The position numbers and the translations under genes are program-made. From positions 1 to 64,000 of the forward strand of contig NZ_AGTR01000080.1 in the NCBI RefSeq assembly GCF_000235625.1: 64,000 bases of DNA, in the 5' to 3' direction. Position 1 is the stretch's first letter. The number at the start of each line of letters is the position of its first letter. Shown in pieces: positions 1 through 9,761 of the stretch. This DNA comes from Marinobacter manganoxydans MnI7-9. GTDB lineage: Bacteria; Pseudomonadota; Gammaproteobacteria; Pseudomonadales; Oleiphilaceae. The notes under the pieces are model-generated. The model was not told where the DNA came from. It saw only the letters and a list, made by a program, of their open reading frames with translations, and did not search any database.

Positions 1-207
1 GTCGTTCGCCTGAATGACCAAATGCACATGGTTTGTCATCAAGCAGTAACTGAACACCTCCAGCTCATAGACCTGCTTCCATTCCTGAAGATTCGCCAGG
101 TAGTACTCAAAATCACGACGTTCGACAAACACGGGTTGTCGGTTATGACCGCGCTGGACAATATGGTGGGGAATACCGGGCACAATCACCTTGGCCCGTC
201 TTGGCAT
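1..207 (-). CDS. REP-associated tyrosine transposase (Y1/IS200-like), N-terminal part
   Basis: The first 69 codons of a gene that runs off the left edge of the window. The protein begins MPRRAKVIVPGIPHHIVQRG and contains NHVHLV at residues 59-64. The opening and the HxH metal-binding motif are typical of the Y1 (HUH) transposase fold used by IS200/IS605 TnpA and by REP-associated tyrosine transposases. These enzymes nick single-stranded DNA at palindromic ends using a tyrosine that would lie beyond the window. The start codon is at 205-207 with GGAGGAG-like purines just upstream. The long N-terminal lead before the HUH motif fits the domesticated REP-associated type better than an insertion-sequence TnpA, but this cannot be settled without the C-terminus. 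It borders the AT-rich island. Confidence 0.85.
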   Translation of the reverse strand, partial: MPRRAKVIVPGIPHHIVQRGHNRQPVFVERRDFEYYLANLQEWKQVYELEVFSYCLMTNHVHLVIQAND

Positions 208-391
208 CAGCTCCTCCTTGCTGTTTGAAACACAGAATCCTTTCTGCCCTGAACGCCGATATTAACCGAAGCACGTTGGAGGTTGGTAGTGACTTACTTT
301 AGCGCTGGGCAATCAAAGAAGACGAAAAAAAAGATCTGTCCCGGTTTTCAGCATCCGATCCATCCAAAAGGAAATTGGACTTGGCTTTCTG

Positions 392-1603
392 TTAATTGTC
401 GAGTCTGGCTATACAACCAGACCCATCATCGATATGCATCAGCTTAAAGGTTCCTTCCTCAAGCTCCGAAACCAAGTCATGGATATTTACATTTTCTTGG
501 TCATATTTTCTATCTTGGGAAATAGCTATGATCGTCTGGCAACTTAGCGATGAACAAGTTTTCAACAGCGACTTCATGCTATCGACTCTCATTTGATGCT
601 GGCCAGGCTCATCCATTACTAAAAACCCAGGGTGCCTCACGCCATTTAATAGCAAAGCTATATAGTAAGCCCATATAGACCTTACAAAATCACTAGCAGA
701 AGAAACGTACCTGATATATTGAGGCTCTTGTCCCGAAATGTATACAGACGGAAAAAGCCTATGAGCATCTTTACCCTTTATATCCACATTATCTAAGCCA
801 TTACTTCGATAACCAAAGCTTTCCAACAATATCTTAAAGTCCGACTTAAAAACTCGGATCTTATCTTCATCCGACGAAACCAAATTTTTCAGGCGCTTCT
901 CTTCTTCTACAAGCTCATAGAATTCATGACTTAAACTAATCAAATCTTCCTTAACACGTCGGAGATATAAATCAAACGTCTCCAGTTCGATCTTGCGTTG
1001 TTTACGCTCCGCCAACATTTGAAACTCACTACGATATGACATTGCTTTAGCGGACTCAAGATCCTTATGCAAGCTATCAATTTGGCCGCGTTTCAGAGCA
1101 ATCGATTTATCATAGTAATCAAGCGTCGCTTGATATCTATTAAGCACCTTTTTAGAACCCTTAATATATTTTTGATACGTTGCTTTTTGTGAATTTAAAA
1201 AAGCCAAGCTCTTCTTTATAGAACTATCAGTCAATCTGGAGTCTTCAAGATTCGAAACCTCACTATCACATACCGGACAGTGGGCACTAGATATTCGATT
1301 CCATCCACGCCCAATAGAAACTTTATTGATATCCTTGAAATCCTGAAGATCGTTGATCACATGATTTAGTGCGTCTTGATAACGGGACAGTTTATGGCTC
1401 TCGTCCCAAAAAAGCTCTTCAATCTCCTTGCGCTCCGAAATATACCTATTAAGAGAGATCTTAAGGGAGTCGTTTTCAGAAATAAGGGCCGCCGACCTAA
1501 GCTGACTTGTCTCAAATTTCGATATAGAACTAGAAATCGAATCGATTTTTTCGTCGAGCCTAATAATTAGCGAGTCATAACCTAACTCTTTATCACCTTC
1601 CAT
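392..1603 (-). CDS. Rad50/SMC-like ABC ATPase, C-terminal half (DUF3732-like), ABC-3C system
   Basis: 403 residues. The N-terminal 250 residues are rich in charged heptads and read as coiled coil, interrupted by CPVC at residues 109-112, a zinc-hook-like Cys-x-x-Cys. Near the end, about residues 298-315 look like the ABC signature region, followed by Walker B FLVMDEP at 327-333. There is no Walker A. That motif lies in the adjacent upstream ORF (1603-2424), so the two together make one complete SMC/Rad50-type ATPase. The ATG at 1601-1603 overlaps the upstream stop by one base (TAATG), so the half could be made by coupled re-initiation. A -1 frameshift just before the stop would instead give one 677-residue protein. 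The DUF3732 and ABC-3C assignment is from family knowledge and the gene neighbourhood. Loss of function by mutation remains possible. Confidence 0.7.
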   Translation of the reverse strand: MEGDKELGYDSLIIRLDEKIDSISSSISKFETSQLRSAALISENDSLKISLNRYISERKEIEELFWDESHKLSRYQDALNHVINDLQDFKDINKVSIGRGWNRISSAHCPVCDSEVSNLEDSRLTDSSIKKSLAFLNSQKATYQKYIKGSKKVLNRYQATLDYYDKSIALKRGQIDSLHKDLESAKAMSYRSEFQMLAERKQRKIELETFDLYLRRVKEDLISLSHEFYELVEEEKRLKNLVSSDEDKIRVFKSDFKILLESFGYRSNGLDNVDIKGKDAHRLFPSVYISGQEPQYIRYVSSASDFVRSIWAYYIALLLNGVRHPGFLVMDEPGQHQMRVDSMKSLLKTCSSLSCQTIIAISQDRKYDQENVNIHDLVSELEEGTFKLMHIDDGSGCIARLDN

Positions 1604-2424
1604 TATTTGAAAAAATAAATTTTTTCAATCTGCCTTTTGGTTTTGGGTTTAAGTTTATCAATCGGGGACAAATACAAATTAAGGTTTTGCGCCCTAAGAT
1701 CTAGCTCTTTAATTTGTTCTCGCCATTTTTCAACTATGCTATCCTTTCCTACCTTGATCGCATCAAGTTGCATATTCACGGCGAGTGAATTAAGCCCCAA
1801 ACAATACTCAACAACTTTCTGTTTCGGATCCTTTATACCAAATGGAGGCATCATTGAAAAAAAATCTGACCAACCTTTGGTTTGCTCGATAAAACAAAGA
1901 GTAAAGACATTTTGCATATAGAGCGGCTTCGCTGACAAGCCCGATGTCGACTCCACATCAAAAATATCAAGTTCATTGACTTCAGCAAACCATTTAAAAA
2001 AACCGTTACGTGAGTGATCTCTTGGCGAATGAATAAACTTCGACATTTTTTCGCCATTGGCCTCTATTATTATTTCATTAGATCCAACAGTCTCACCATC
2101 CTTTACCACCCTGTTTAGGCTCCATTTCTTACCCGCCTTATCAGTGAACTCCAAAAAGCACTCAGACTCATATATATTACAGCTGTAGCCATCTGACATG
2201 AGAGCTTGATGCAGCGCAGGACTCAATGCATTAACGCCTTTACTACCAATTAACTGCTCTAATCCTAAACAGTAATATATGCATGAAAGGACTGTCGACT
2301 TACCTGAAGAATTGTCGCCAGTCAATACATTTAGGCCCTCCTGAAACTCAAATAAAAACCCGAAGTCCTTATTACCATCGGGTGTATGAGCTCTTACCGC
2401 GACCTTAACGCTATTTATGTACAT
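1603..2424 (-). CDS. Rad50/SMC-like ABC ATPase, N-terminal half with Walker A, ABC-3C system
   Basis: 273 residues. A beta-rich start is followed by Walker A GDNSSGKST at residues 36-44, the P-loop form typical of Rad50/RecN/SMC-like ATPases. The last 50 residues begin to form a coiled coil and then stop abruptly at ...IYFFK. No Walker B or signature motif is present, and both occur in the next ORF, so this is the ATP-binding N-lobe of a divided protein. It overlaps the preceding small gene by 14 bases, as expected in a translationally coupled operon. The final codons before the stop contain T TTT TTC, discussed under the frameshift entry. By analogy with ABC-3C systems the ATPase would sense invading nucleic acid or its replication and switch on the protease. 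That role is inference. Confidence 0.75.
   Translation of the reverse strand: MYINSVKVAVRAHTPDGNKDFGFLFEFQEGLNVLTGDNSSGKSTVLSCIYYCLGLEQLIGSKGVNALSPALHQALMSDGYSCNIYESECFLEFTDKAGKKWSLNRVVKDGETVGSNEIIIEANGEKMSKFIHSPRDHSRNGFFKWFAEVNELDIFDVESTSGLSAKPLYMQNVFTLCFIEQTKGWSDFFSMMPPFGIKDPKQKVVEYCLGLNSLAVNMQLDAIKVGKDSIVEKWREQIKELDLRAQNLNLYLSPIDKLKPKTKRQIEKIYFFK
1609..1615 (-). other. TTTTTTC heptamer: candidate -1 ribosomal frameshift site joining the two ATPase ORFs
   Basis: On the minus strand the end of the upstream ATPase ORF reads TAT TTT TTC AAA TAA. The underlying heptamer T TTT TTC has the X XXY YYZ form in the zero frame. Slipping back one base after TTC gives CAA ATA ATG GAA, which enters exactly the frame of the downstream ORF (272 + 2 + 403 = 677 residues). 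The alternatives are an indel in the A/T run, by mutation or sequencing error, or re-initiation at the overlapping ATG. I see no strong stimulatory hairpin by eye. Confidence 0.45.
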
Positions 2425-2863
2425 CTGGAGACAACCTAATCGTTAGAAAATCAAATCGATTCTCAGGAATATTAGCGAGCTTAAGAAATCTGATATATTT
2501 TGAAAAAGCATCAGCTTTCTCTATCTCTGAGATGAATTCAAAGCCCAATCCTTTTAAATTGATACTCATCTCACCACTTGACTTCGAATTAATTTCGATA
2601 AACCCGTTCGCCTCAGCCATTATAAGCGAAGTCCTGTAGATGGAACTAATATTCCATGGAAGCAACGTAACTTTGGAACTAAAAGCGCCTTCGTCCAACA
2701 AGATCGTTTTATCGAAAATATAGGCAAGCTTAATAAAAGAAAGCCCCTTTGACCGCCCCAAGCAATATTTCAGAGCACCGCAAACGATAGTCAGATGAAG
2801 AAAACTGCTCTCCGCAGGAGTCTCTCCTAGAAAGCGTTCTGTAATTTCTCCGTTAATCGCCAT
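2411..2863 (-). CDS. Small middle component of an ABC-3C-like system
   Basis: 150 residues with no catalytic motif I recognise. The pattern of helices followed by a short beta region (around residues 60-110, with LLPWNISSIYRTSLIMAEANG) could be a winged helix-turn-helix. In ABC-three-component systems a small protein of this size and position sits between the effector gene and the ATPase gene and is called the middle component. Here it overlaps the protease gene by 11 bases and the ATPase gene by 14, so all are probably co-translated. The assignment rests on context more than sequence. A structure prediction compared with known ABC-3C middle components would test it. Confidence 0.55.
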   Translation of the reverse strand: MAINGEITERFLGETPAESSFLHLTIVCGALKYCLGRSKGLSFIKLAYIFDKTILLDEGAFSSKVTLLPWNISSIYRTSLIMAEANGFIEINSKSSGEMSINLKGLGFEFISEIEKADAFSKYIRFLKLANIPENRFDFLTIRLSPDVHK

Positions 2864-3983
2864 GATCAGACCAGAAGTCCAAACTACAATTCGCTAACAT
2901 CTTTGCGAGCTCCCCGGAAACTATAATTCTAGAATTCATTTTTAAAGGACTACCATCAAGCAATTCATTGAGATGCCCCATAAACTCTTCTTGAATCTTA
3001 TGGAATTTAATATTTCCTTGATGCGGAGTCCCCACACTAAACTTTTTGTTACCTGAGGCAATATAAACCTTTGCATCTTCAACCAGGCTCCTATACTGCT
3101 CGTTAGTCCTAATGTATTTTCTATCCAGCCTTTCCCATAGCAAAATATCAACAATAAATTGGTCCAAATCCTCTGTAGTCCAACCGGGCAAAAAAGCCTC
3201 CATTTTTCTAACTAAATTCTCTACATCCCCATAACCTTTATTTTTCCGCTCTTCAATTAACTGTTCGGTTATACTAGCCCGAAGCTCCGAAACGCTTACC
3301 CTTGTATTCTTATTTCCTCCGTGATAATCATCCAACTCCATGCAGTCAAAAAAATAGCCCTCCAAAGCCGATACCGACCTGCAAACAAGACCATTAAAAT
3401 TATTATTTTCAACTGATAAAACTATTCCTGCGAGCCAGAACTCCTCTGAATCCTTAAAAAAAACACCACTACCTGAATACCCTTGAAGGACTTCCGCGCC
3501 AGACTCACCTTGAGCAGTAGAGTAATCATCTGACGGTATTCTTAGATGAAACTTCTTTTCATTCTCAATAATAGTATCGATTTCGCATCTTGGTATAGAA
3601 TGTGGCGAAAGAGTTTCTGATTTTGCAGTGCCTCTGACTATAAACTGGACATCAGGAAAGCTCACATCACTGCAGAACCTTGTGTTAGGAAAATCCGATA
3701 TTTTTTCAGAGCCAACTTCAATGGCGACGATATCGTATTTTTCTTGAGCATCCGGCGAGCCAACAAGACCTACAAATTTCAGGTCTCCGTATACTTCTGA
3801 CTCATAGATCAGTTCTAGTAACTTTGCCCCCGTTACTGAGCAGCCATCCTGATCCGCAACTACGTGCAAGGCCGTAATCACGTAAAATCTGCCGTCCACC
3901 GTCACCAACACACCCGAACCTAAAAACTTATCCGAGCGCCGTATTTTAACCGTGGTTTTTGGCAAAAGCTTAATGTAGCTCAT
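2853..3983 (-). CDS. Trypsin-like serine protease effector with C-terminal helical domain (ABC-3C-like)
   Basis: 376 residues. Residues 1-215 form a chymotrypsin-fold protease: His40 in VITALHVVAD, Asp84 in KYDIVAIEV and Ser170 in GYSGSG give the expected triad order and spacing. There is no signal peptide, so it should act in the cytoplasm, unlike DegP-type trypsin proteases. It also lacks a PDZ domain. Instead, residues 225-376 form a mostly helical C-terminal region (including FLPGWTTEDLDQFIVDILLW), the position where ABC-3C effectors carry a shared C-terminal interaction domain. It overlaps the metallo-beta-lactamase gene by an ATGA and the middle component by 11 bases. The inferred role is a protease activated by the partner ATPase during attack by phage or plasmid. 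Confidence 0.75.
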   Translation of the reverse strand: MSYIKLLPKTTVKIRRSDKFLGSGVLVTVDGRFYVITALHVVADQDGCSVTGAKLLELIYESEVYGDLKFVGLVGSPDAQEKYDIVAIEVGSEKISDFPNTRFCSDVSFPDVQFIVRGTAKSETLSPHSIPRCEIDTIIENEKKFHLRIPSDDYSTAQGESGAEVLQGYSGSGVFFKDSEEFWLAGIVLSVENNNFNGLVCRSVSALEGYFFDCMELDDYHGGNKNTRVSVSELRASITEQLIEERKNKGYGDVENLVRKMEAFLPGWTTEDLDQFIVDILLWERLDRKYIRTNEQYRSLVEDAKVYIASGNKKFSVGTPHQGNIKFHKIQEEFMGHLNELLDGSPLKMNSRIIVSGELAKMLANCSLDFWSDHGD

Positions 3984-4987
3984 TCCAGTTCCAGCGTTTT
4001 CTTGTAAATCATTTTAATCTTATACTCTGCGAGTTCCTCGGCACTGAAATACTTACCATTTCTGGCTTCATATTGCTCAACAGGATAATTAAAAATGAAT
4101 GTTATGAACTCATCGAGACCGCGATCAACGTGGACCACCAGCTTGCACAGGGTTTCTCTACTTGGGTGCTTATTATTTGAGCGACCACCAATGGTACTCA
4201 CAATAAATTTCGAGCACTGAATAATAGATATCAAGCCTAAGGAAATGCTATTTATACTTCCATGATGCGAAAGCTTTACGTAGTCAAATAAAGCTTTTTG
4301 ACTTTCATTGTAACCCATACTCCTTAAATAATCCTCAACAACCGTCGGATGAGAATCACCCAGAAAAAGCACTTCATTTTCACGATAATATAGTATGAAG
4401 GCTATTGAGGAAGCATTTACAAAGTCAGATCTTTTTGATTTGAATGAATCCTTTCTTTTACTGAGATCATCAATACTATCCAAGTTCCCGGAAGGCACGC
4501 TGACCGGCGTATAATCGGGTTTCTTTTCTTTATACTCTCTAAAATGTAGCTCTAAGTGATTCAGCTCTATATTAGAGGGAGAAATCACGAAAATTTTGCA
4601 ATCATTTGAAACGATCACTTCATCGCCCTGCACTAACGACAACTGATCTATACCTTTCTCTGCCAAAATCTCTTGTAGACTTACCGCTTGCAAGACAGAG
4701 ATATTCCCTGACTTTTTATCAGCTGTGATTAGGTCTGGGGTATTCAGATAAACTTTCCCAACGGCAAACTTTTCTGGAATATCATCAACTAGTGGGATGG
4801 CACCTAGAATATGATCCTCATCTATATGAGTTAATATTATAAAGTTTACGCTCTTTGTAAGTTTTCTAATTTCATTAAAGTAGGTTCTTTTGTAACCACA
4901 ATCGACAAGAAAGCTAAAACTTTCATCCTTACTTTGTATAAAAAATGAGTCCCCATAAAGCGCTGGCAAGATATGGATATGTATCAT
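3980..4987 (-). CDS. Metallo-beta-lactamase-fold protein (ComEC/Rec2-like MBL), first gene of the ABC-3C-like operon
   Basis: 335 residues. The MBL metal motif is present as THIDEDH at residues 53-59, with later ligands in LFLGDSH and the KLSHHGS block typical of the ComEC/Rec2-type MBL domain. No membrane segments occur, so it is a soluble enzyme and not the DNA-uptake channel. Such stand-alone MBL proteins are often hydrolases or nucleases in conflict systems and frequently sit next to a trypsin-like protease gene. The start ATG (4985-4987) is the first codon of the operon as I read it, and the gene ends in an ATGA overlap with the protease gene. Whether it is a second effector or a regulator of the protease is unknown. 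Confidence 0.75.
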   Translation of the reverse strand: MIHIHILPALYGDSFFIQSKDESFSFLVDCGYKRTYFNEIRKLTKSVNFIILTHIDEDHILGAIPLVDDIPEKFAVGKVYLNTPDLITADKKSGNISVLQAVSLQEILAEKGIDQLSLVQGDEVIVSNDCKIFVISPSNIELNHLELHFREYKEKKPDYTPVSVPSGNLDSIDDLSKRKDSFKSKRSDFVNASSIAFILYYRENEVLFLGDSHPTVVEDYLRSMGYNESQKALFDYVKLSHHGSINSISLGLISIIQCSKFIVSTIGGRSNNKHPSRETLCKLVVHVDRGLDEFITFIFNYPVEQYEARNGKYFSAEELAEYKIKMIYKKTLELE

Positions 4988-5444
4988 TAGACCATGCGTC
5001 TTTTTTGATTATTCAAGCCAAGGGGGGCGCGAAAGATGGTCGAATGCTTAAGGCCCTGGTTCAGGGGCTGCTGAGAGCTCTGCAAACGGATGGATACAGC
5101 CGGAGTCCAAAACCGTTGCTTGACACTACGAAGGCCCGCCCTGTCTTCCGAAGGGAAATCGATTCTCTTGATGAAAGGATGACATTTTTTTGCTAGTGAC
5201 AAGCTGCCCGCGGCACTGATAACGAACTCTCCACGATCGACTTCGAACCTATGAGAACACATTACAATTACCGCCAGCGCACGCAGAATTACACACCAGC
5301 AGGATAAAAAAGGCCGTATTGGAACTGAGTTGATCATGGGACGTTATCCGTAACAAAGAGTTTTCCGTAGTGTTTAGCTACCTAAGGTAGACCATACCAG
5401 AGCTAGTTGTCTGTTCCACTTACAAAGATACGTAAATTTTATGC
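4988..5444. other. Intergenic stretch between island and urease operon; no gene I would support
   Basis: About 460 bases. A minus-strand reading of 116 codons spans 4987-5337 and ends in a one-base TAATG overlap with the MBL start, but its composition is patchy and it matches no family I recognise. A plus-strand reading of 83 codons crosses the same area. Both are more likely chance. The promoter of the MBL-protease operon should lie here. A small hairpin CTACC-TAA-GGTAG is at 5378-5390. The base composition changes from AT-rich to GC-rich across this stretch, so it probably holds the island's right junction. Confidence 0.4.
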
Positions 5445-5478
5445 CACAAAAAAGCCGCGAGGCGTCGCCACGCAGCTT
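5445..5478 (-). terminator. Intrinsic terminator ending the urt-ure operon
   Basis: On the minus strand a GC-rich stem (AAGCTGCGtGGC / GCCtCGCgGCTT, loop GAC) is followed directly by a run of T. It lies 70 bases past the last ORF of the urease cluster and points the same way. Confidence 0.8.
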
Positions 5479-5548
5479 TCTGTTTTCCATCAGCTTTTTT
5501 GCCAGGCCAGCCCATAACTGCGCTGATTGAGGCTCTGCAATATAAGCG

Positions 5549-5734
5549 TCAGTCCTTCCCGTCCCGCTTGTGCCGCATCAGTGCATAGGTGCCAGCAGCC
5601 ACAGCCGCGCCAGCCGCCAGGAAGTATTCAAGATGCACTCCATCACCAAGCGCTTCATGCCCGGCATGGCCAAAGGCAGCGCCTGAGATAAGCAGCAGGC
5701 CCACAGTCAGAGTCAGTCGGTTAGTCAGTTTCAT
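5549..5734 (-). CDS. Small membrane protein at the end of the urease operon
   Basis: 61 residues. The N-terminus (KLTNRLTLTVGLLLISGAAFG) is a signal peptide or first membrane segment, then a histidine-containing stretch HAGHEALGDGVH, then a second hydrophobic segment around residues 36-52 and a basic tail RHKRDGKD. It lies 45 bases after ureG in the same direction and just before the operon terminator. A His-rich small membrane protein in a urease cluster suggests a link to nickel, and it recalls a reduced HupE/UreJ-type permease, but it is too short to be a working permease of that family. Function unknown. Confidence 0.7.
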   Translation of the reverse strand: MKLTNRLTLTVGLLLISGAAFGHAGHEALGDGVHLEYFLAAGAAVAAGTYALMRHKRDGKD

Positions 5735-5778
5735 GGTTGTCTCTCCGTTGTTCGTTTAAGTCTCAAAATCCGTTGTTA

Positions 5779-6417
5779 TTAAGCAGTCTCAGCAAGCTTC
5801 TCAGGCCGGCGCTCCGGCAGCATGCCCCGCTCCAGAATGAAGCTGATGATCGTCTCCAGCCCTACCCCGTCGTACAGGTTGGTGAACACGAATGGGCGTT
5901 CGCCGCGCATTCTCTTGCTGTCCCGCTCCATCACATCCAGGGAGGCGTGCACCTGTTCGGCGATGTCGATCTTGTTGATGATCAGCAGGTCCGATTTGGT
6001 GATGCCGGGGCCGCCTTTGCGGGGGATCTTGTCGCCGGCGGAGACGTCGATCACGTACAGGGTGAGGTCGCTCAGTTCCGGGCTGAAGGTGGCGGAGAGG
6101 TTGTCGCCGCCGGATTCCACCAGCACCAGTTCCAGATCCGGATGGCGGCGCTGGAGGTCGTCGATGGCCGCCAGGTTCATGGAGGCGTCTTCACGGATGG
6201 CGGTGTGCGGGCAGCCGCCAGTTTCCACGCCGAGGATGCGGTCTGCGGCCAGGGCTTCGTGGCGCAGGAGGAAGTCGGCGTCTTCCCGGGTGTAGATGTC
6301 GTTGGTCACCACGGCGATGTCGTAGTGGTCGCGAAGGGCTTTGCACAACTGGCGCAGCAGAGCGGTCTTGCCGGAACCAACCGGCCCACCGACGCCAACT
6401 CTCAGGCAATGTGTCAT
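5779..6417 (-). CDS. ureG: Urease accessory GTPase UreG
   Basis: 212 residues, the normal size. The P-loop GPVGSGKT is at residues 10-17, the CPH nickel-binding motif is in [14 protein letters not shown], and the NKIDIAEQV segment gives guanine specificity. UreG is a SIMIBI-class GTPase that, with UreD, UreF and UreE, delivers nickel to the active site of urease in the cytoplasm. It is the last accessory gene of the operon, 23 bases after ureF. All key motifs are intact. Confidence 0.98.
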   Translation of the reverse strand: MTHCLRVGVGGPVGSGKTALLRQLCKALRDHYDIAVVTNDIYTREDADFLLRHEALAADRILGVETGGCPHTAIREDASMNLAAIDDLQRRHPDLELVLVESGGDNLSATFSPELSDLTLYVIDVSAGDKIPRKGGPGITKSDLLIINKIDIAEQVHASLDVMERDSKRMRGERPFVFTNLYDGVGLETIISFILERGMLPERRPEKLAETA

Positions 6418-6440
6418 GGCAGTTTCTCCTCGTTTGTTAT

Positions 6441-7154
6441 TCAGCTTCTGAAAAGCCGTGAATACTGTGTTTCATGTAATGCACTTCCGAGCGCCAGTCC
6501 TGGCAGGATGGGCCCGAGTTCGTGATCGTTCCGTTCCAGGGCGGTGTCTACGGCCACAGCCAGCTGTGGCCGTAGCCGCTCGATAATGCGCTGGGCAGCC
6601 GTGTGGCCCAGAGGCAGTGCCTTGCAGGCCACGGCGAGCTGGTTTTCCAGCCAGGCCCAGACGAAGCCGAGCAGCGTCTGGCGCACGGGTACAAAGCGTT
6701 TGTGGGCGGCCCAGGCGAACATGGTGATGTAGCCAGGCTCTTCCGGAATCAGGTGTGGCTCGGGCAGCAGCTCCAGGTTGCGCAAAAGAGTAACGAGGGC
6801 GCCGCCGAGGCGGGTGTCTTCGTCGCTCAGTTCGGCGGTTTCCCGGGTGGCGTGCAGCCAGTCGTTCCACTTTGCCAGCGTAATGGCATCGCCTTCGGCC
6901 CACGCGGTCTGCAAACGCACCAGCAGGGGCAGTTCGCAGCGGCTCAGGCCGTCTTCCAGCACGCCCTCAACCCACTGGGCCAGTTCGGCTTCGTTATTCA
7001 CCCAGCCCAGTTCAAAGGCGCTTTCCAGGCCCTGGGACCAGGCAAAGGCGCCGATGGGCAGTGCGGGGCTGACCAGTTGCATCAGGCCCAGCAATGCCAG
7101 GTCGTCCACCTGCGGGGTGGCGGCCTCAGTGGGTGTGTTTGTGACTGTGGCCAT
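6441..7154 (-). CDS. ureF: Urease accessory protein UreF
   Basis: 237 residues from the ATG at 7152-7154. The open frame extends 22 codons further upstream, but that part only mirrors the His-rich tail of ureE in another frame, so the internal start is preferred. The block [22 protein letters not shown] is the UreF hallmark. UreF forms the UreD-UreF-UreG complex on apo-urease and acts as the gate for GTP-dependent nickel insertion. The gene overlaps the end of ureE by 29 bases, so the two are translationally coupled. Confidence 0.95.
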   Translation of the reverse strand: MATVTNTPTEAATPQVDDLALLGLMQLVSPALPIGAFAWSQGLESAFELGWVNNEAELAQWVEGVLEDGLSRCELPLLVRLQTAWAEGDAITLAKWNDWLHATRETAELSDEDTRLGGALVTLLRNLELLPEPHLIPEEPGYITMFAWAAHKRFVPVRQTLLGFVWAWLENQLAVACKALPLGHTAAQRIIERLRPQLAVAVDTALERNDHELGPILPGLALGSALHETQYSRLFRS

Positions 7155-7686
7155 GGCTATGCCCGTGGTCGTGATCGTGTGAATGGCTGTGGCTTTGGCC
7201 GTGGCTGTGCCCGTGCCCATGGGAATACCCGGCCTGGGTGTAGGCTCCGGGTTCCGGATCGAATGGCGCGGTGTGGTGGATCAGTGTGGCGCCCAGGCGT
7301 TCCGCCAGCTCTTCCAGCACGTGGTCCGGGGTGATGCGCACGTAGGCGCCTTGGTCGTCCATGCCGATGGCCAGGGTCACGTGGCGGTTGCCCAGGTGGT
7401 AACACAGGCGCGCCAGGGGCTGGCCGTTTTCGATTCGGGCGGTGACCACCTGTTCCTCGGCCGCGCGGATGCGAATGATCTCTCCGGTTTTGGCCAGTAG
7501 CAGGTCGCCGTCCCGCAGCACGGGGCCGCGATCAAGAAACAGGCCCACGTCCACCCTGGTCTGGGTGGTGGCGCGCAGGCGGCCACGGATGCGCAGCTCG
7601 TACGGCAAAATCAGGTTATCGAGGATTTCGGAGCTGTCGATTTCGGCAGCTTCCTGTTCGCTCAGGCGTTTCGTCAGTTCCAACAT
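7126..7686 (-). CDS. ureE: Urease nickel metallochaperone UreE with His-rich tail
   Basis: 186 residues. The N-terminal peptide-binding domain and central metal-binding domain are followed by a C-terminal tail of about 32 residues made almost only of His with Gly, Ser and Asp, 15 histidines in all. UreE donates Ni(II) to UreG. Tails of this kind raise nickel capacity and are known in Klebsiella-type UreE but absent in many others. The His-coding repeat of alternating CA and GN/AG codons makes this the most repetitive DNA in the cluster and is prone to slippage. It overlaps the ureF start. Confidence 0.96.
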   Translation of the reverse strand: MLELTKRLSEQEAAEIDSSEILDNLILPYELRIRGRLRATTQTRVDVGLFLDRGPVLRDGDLLLAKTGEIIRIRAAEEQVVTARIENGQPLARLCYHLGNRHVTLAIGMDDQGAYVRITPDHVLEELAERLGATLIHHTAPFDPEPGAYTQAGYSHGHGHSHGQSHSHSHDHDHGHSHGHSHKHTH

Positions 7687-7733
7687 AATCAGTTCTCCAG
7701 TACCCGGCTCAGAACAGCCTTGAGCTGTATTGA

Positions 7734-9433
<1,700 letters not shown>

Positions 9434-9437
<4 letters not shown>

Positions 9438-9751
9438 TTCTGGCCCTCCAGTTTGCCCATGACTTCCTGCCGGAAACCGTAGATTTCACGGCCGCCCGCA
9501 AACGGGATCAGCGTCACTTCGCGGCTCTGGCCGGGTTCGAAGCGGATGGCTGTGCCGGCCGCCACATCCAGGCGGTAGCCACGGGCCTTGGCGCGGTCGA
9601 AATCCAGCGCCGGGTTGGCTTCGGCAAAGTGGTAGTGAGAGCCGATCTGGATCGGGCGGTCGCCGGTATTGGCCACGTCTATCTGGATGCGCTCACGGCC
9701 TTCGCAGAGTTCGATGTCGCCGTCTTTGAGCTGGTATTCACCGGGGATCAT
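9434..9751 (-). CDS. ureB: Urease beta subunit
   Basis: 105 residues from [19 protein letters not shown]. The frame stays open 17 codons upstream, but the family begins at MIPGE, so I use the ATG at 9749-9751. The core [26 protein letters not shown] and the FEPGQSREV block are the UreB signature. It packs with UreA and UreC in the trimer-of-trimers enzyme. It lies 10 bases after ureA and overlaps ureC by ATGA. Confidence 0.98.
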
Positions 9752-9761
9752 GGCGCGCTCC

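Noticed and set aside
4987-5337. 116-codon minus-strand frame before the MBL gene
   Set aside because: No family resemblance, mixed composition and no clear ribosome site; kept only as an intergenic note.
5737-6525. Open frame opposite ureG/ureF
   Set aside because: Overlaps two confirmed accessory genes and reads as low-complexity Val/His/Gln-rich sequence.
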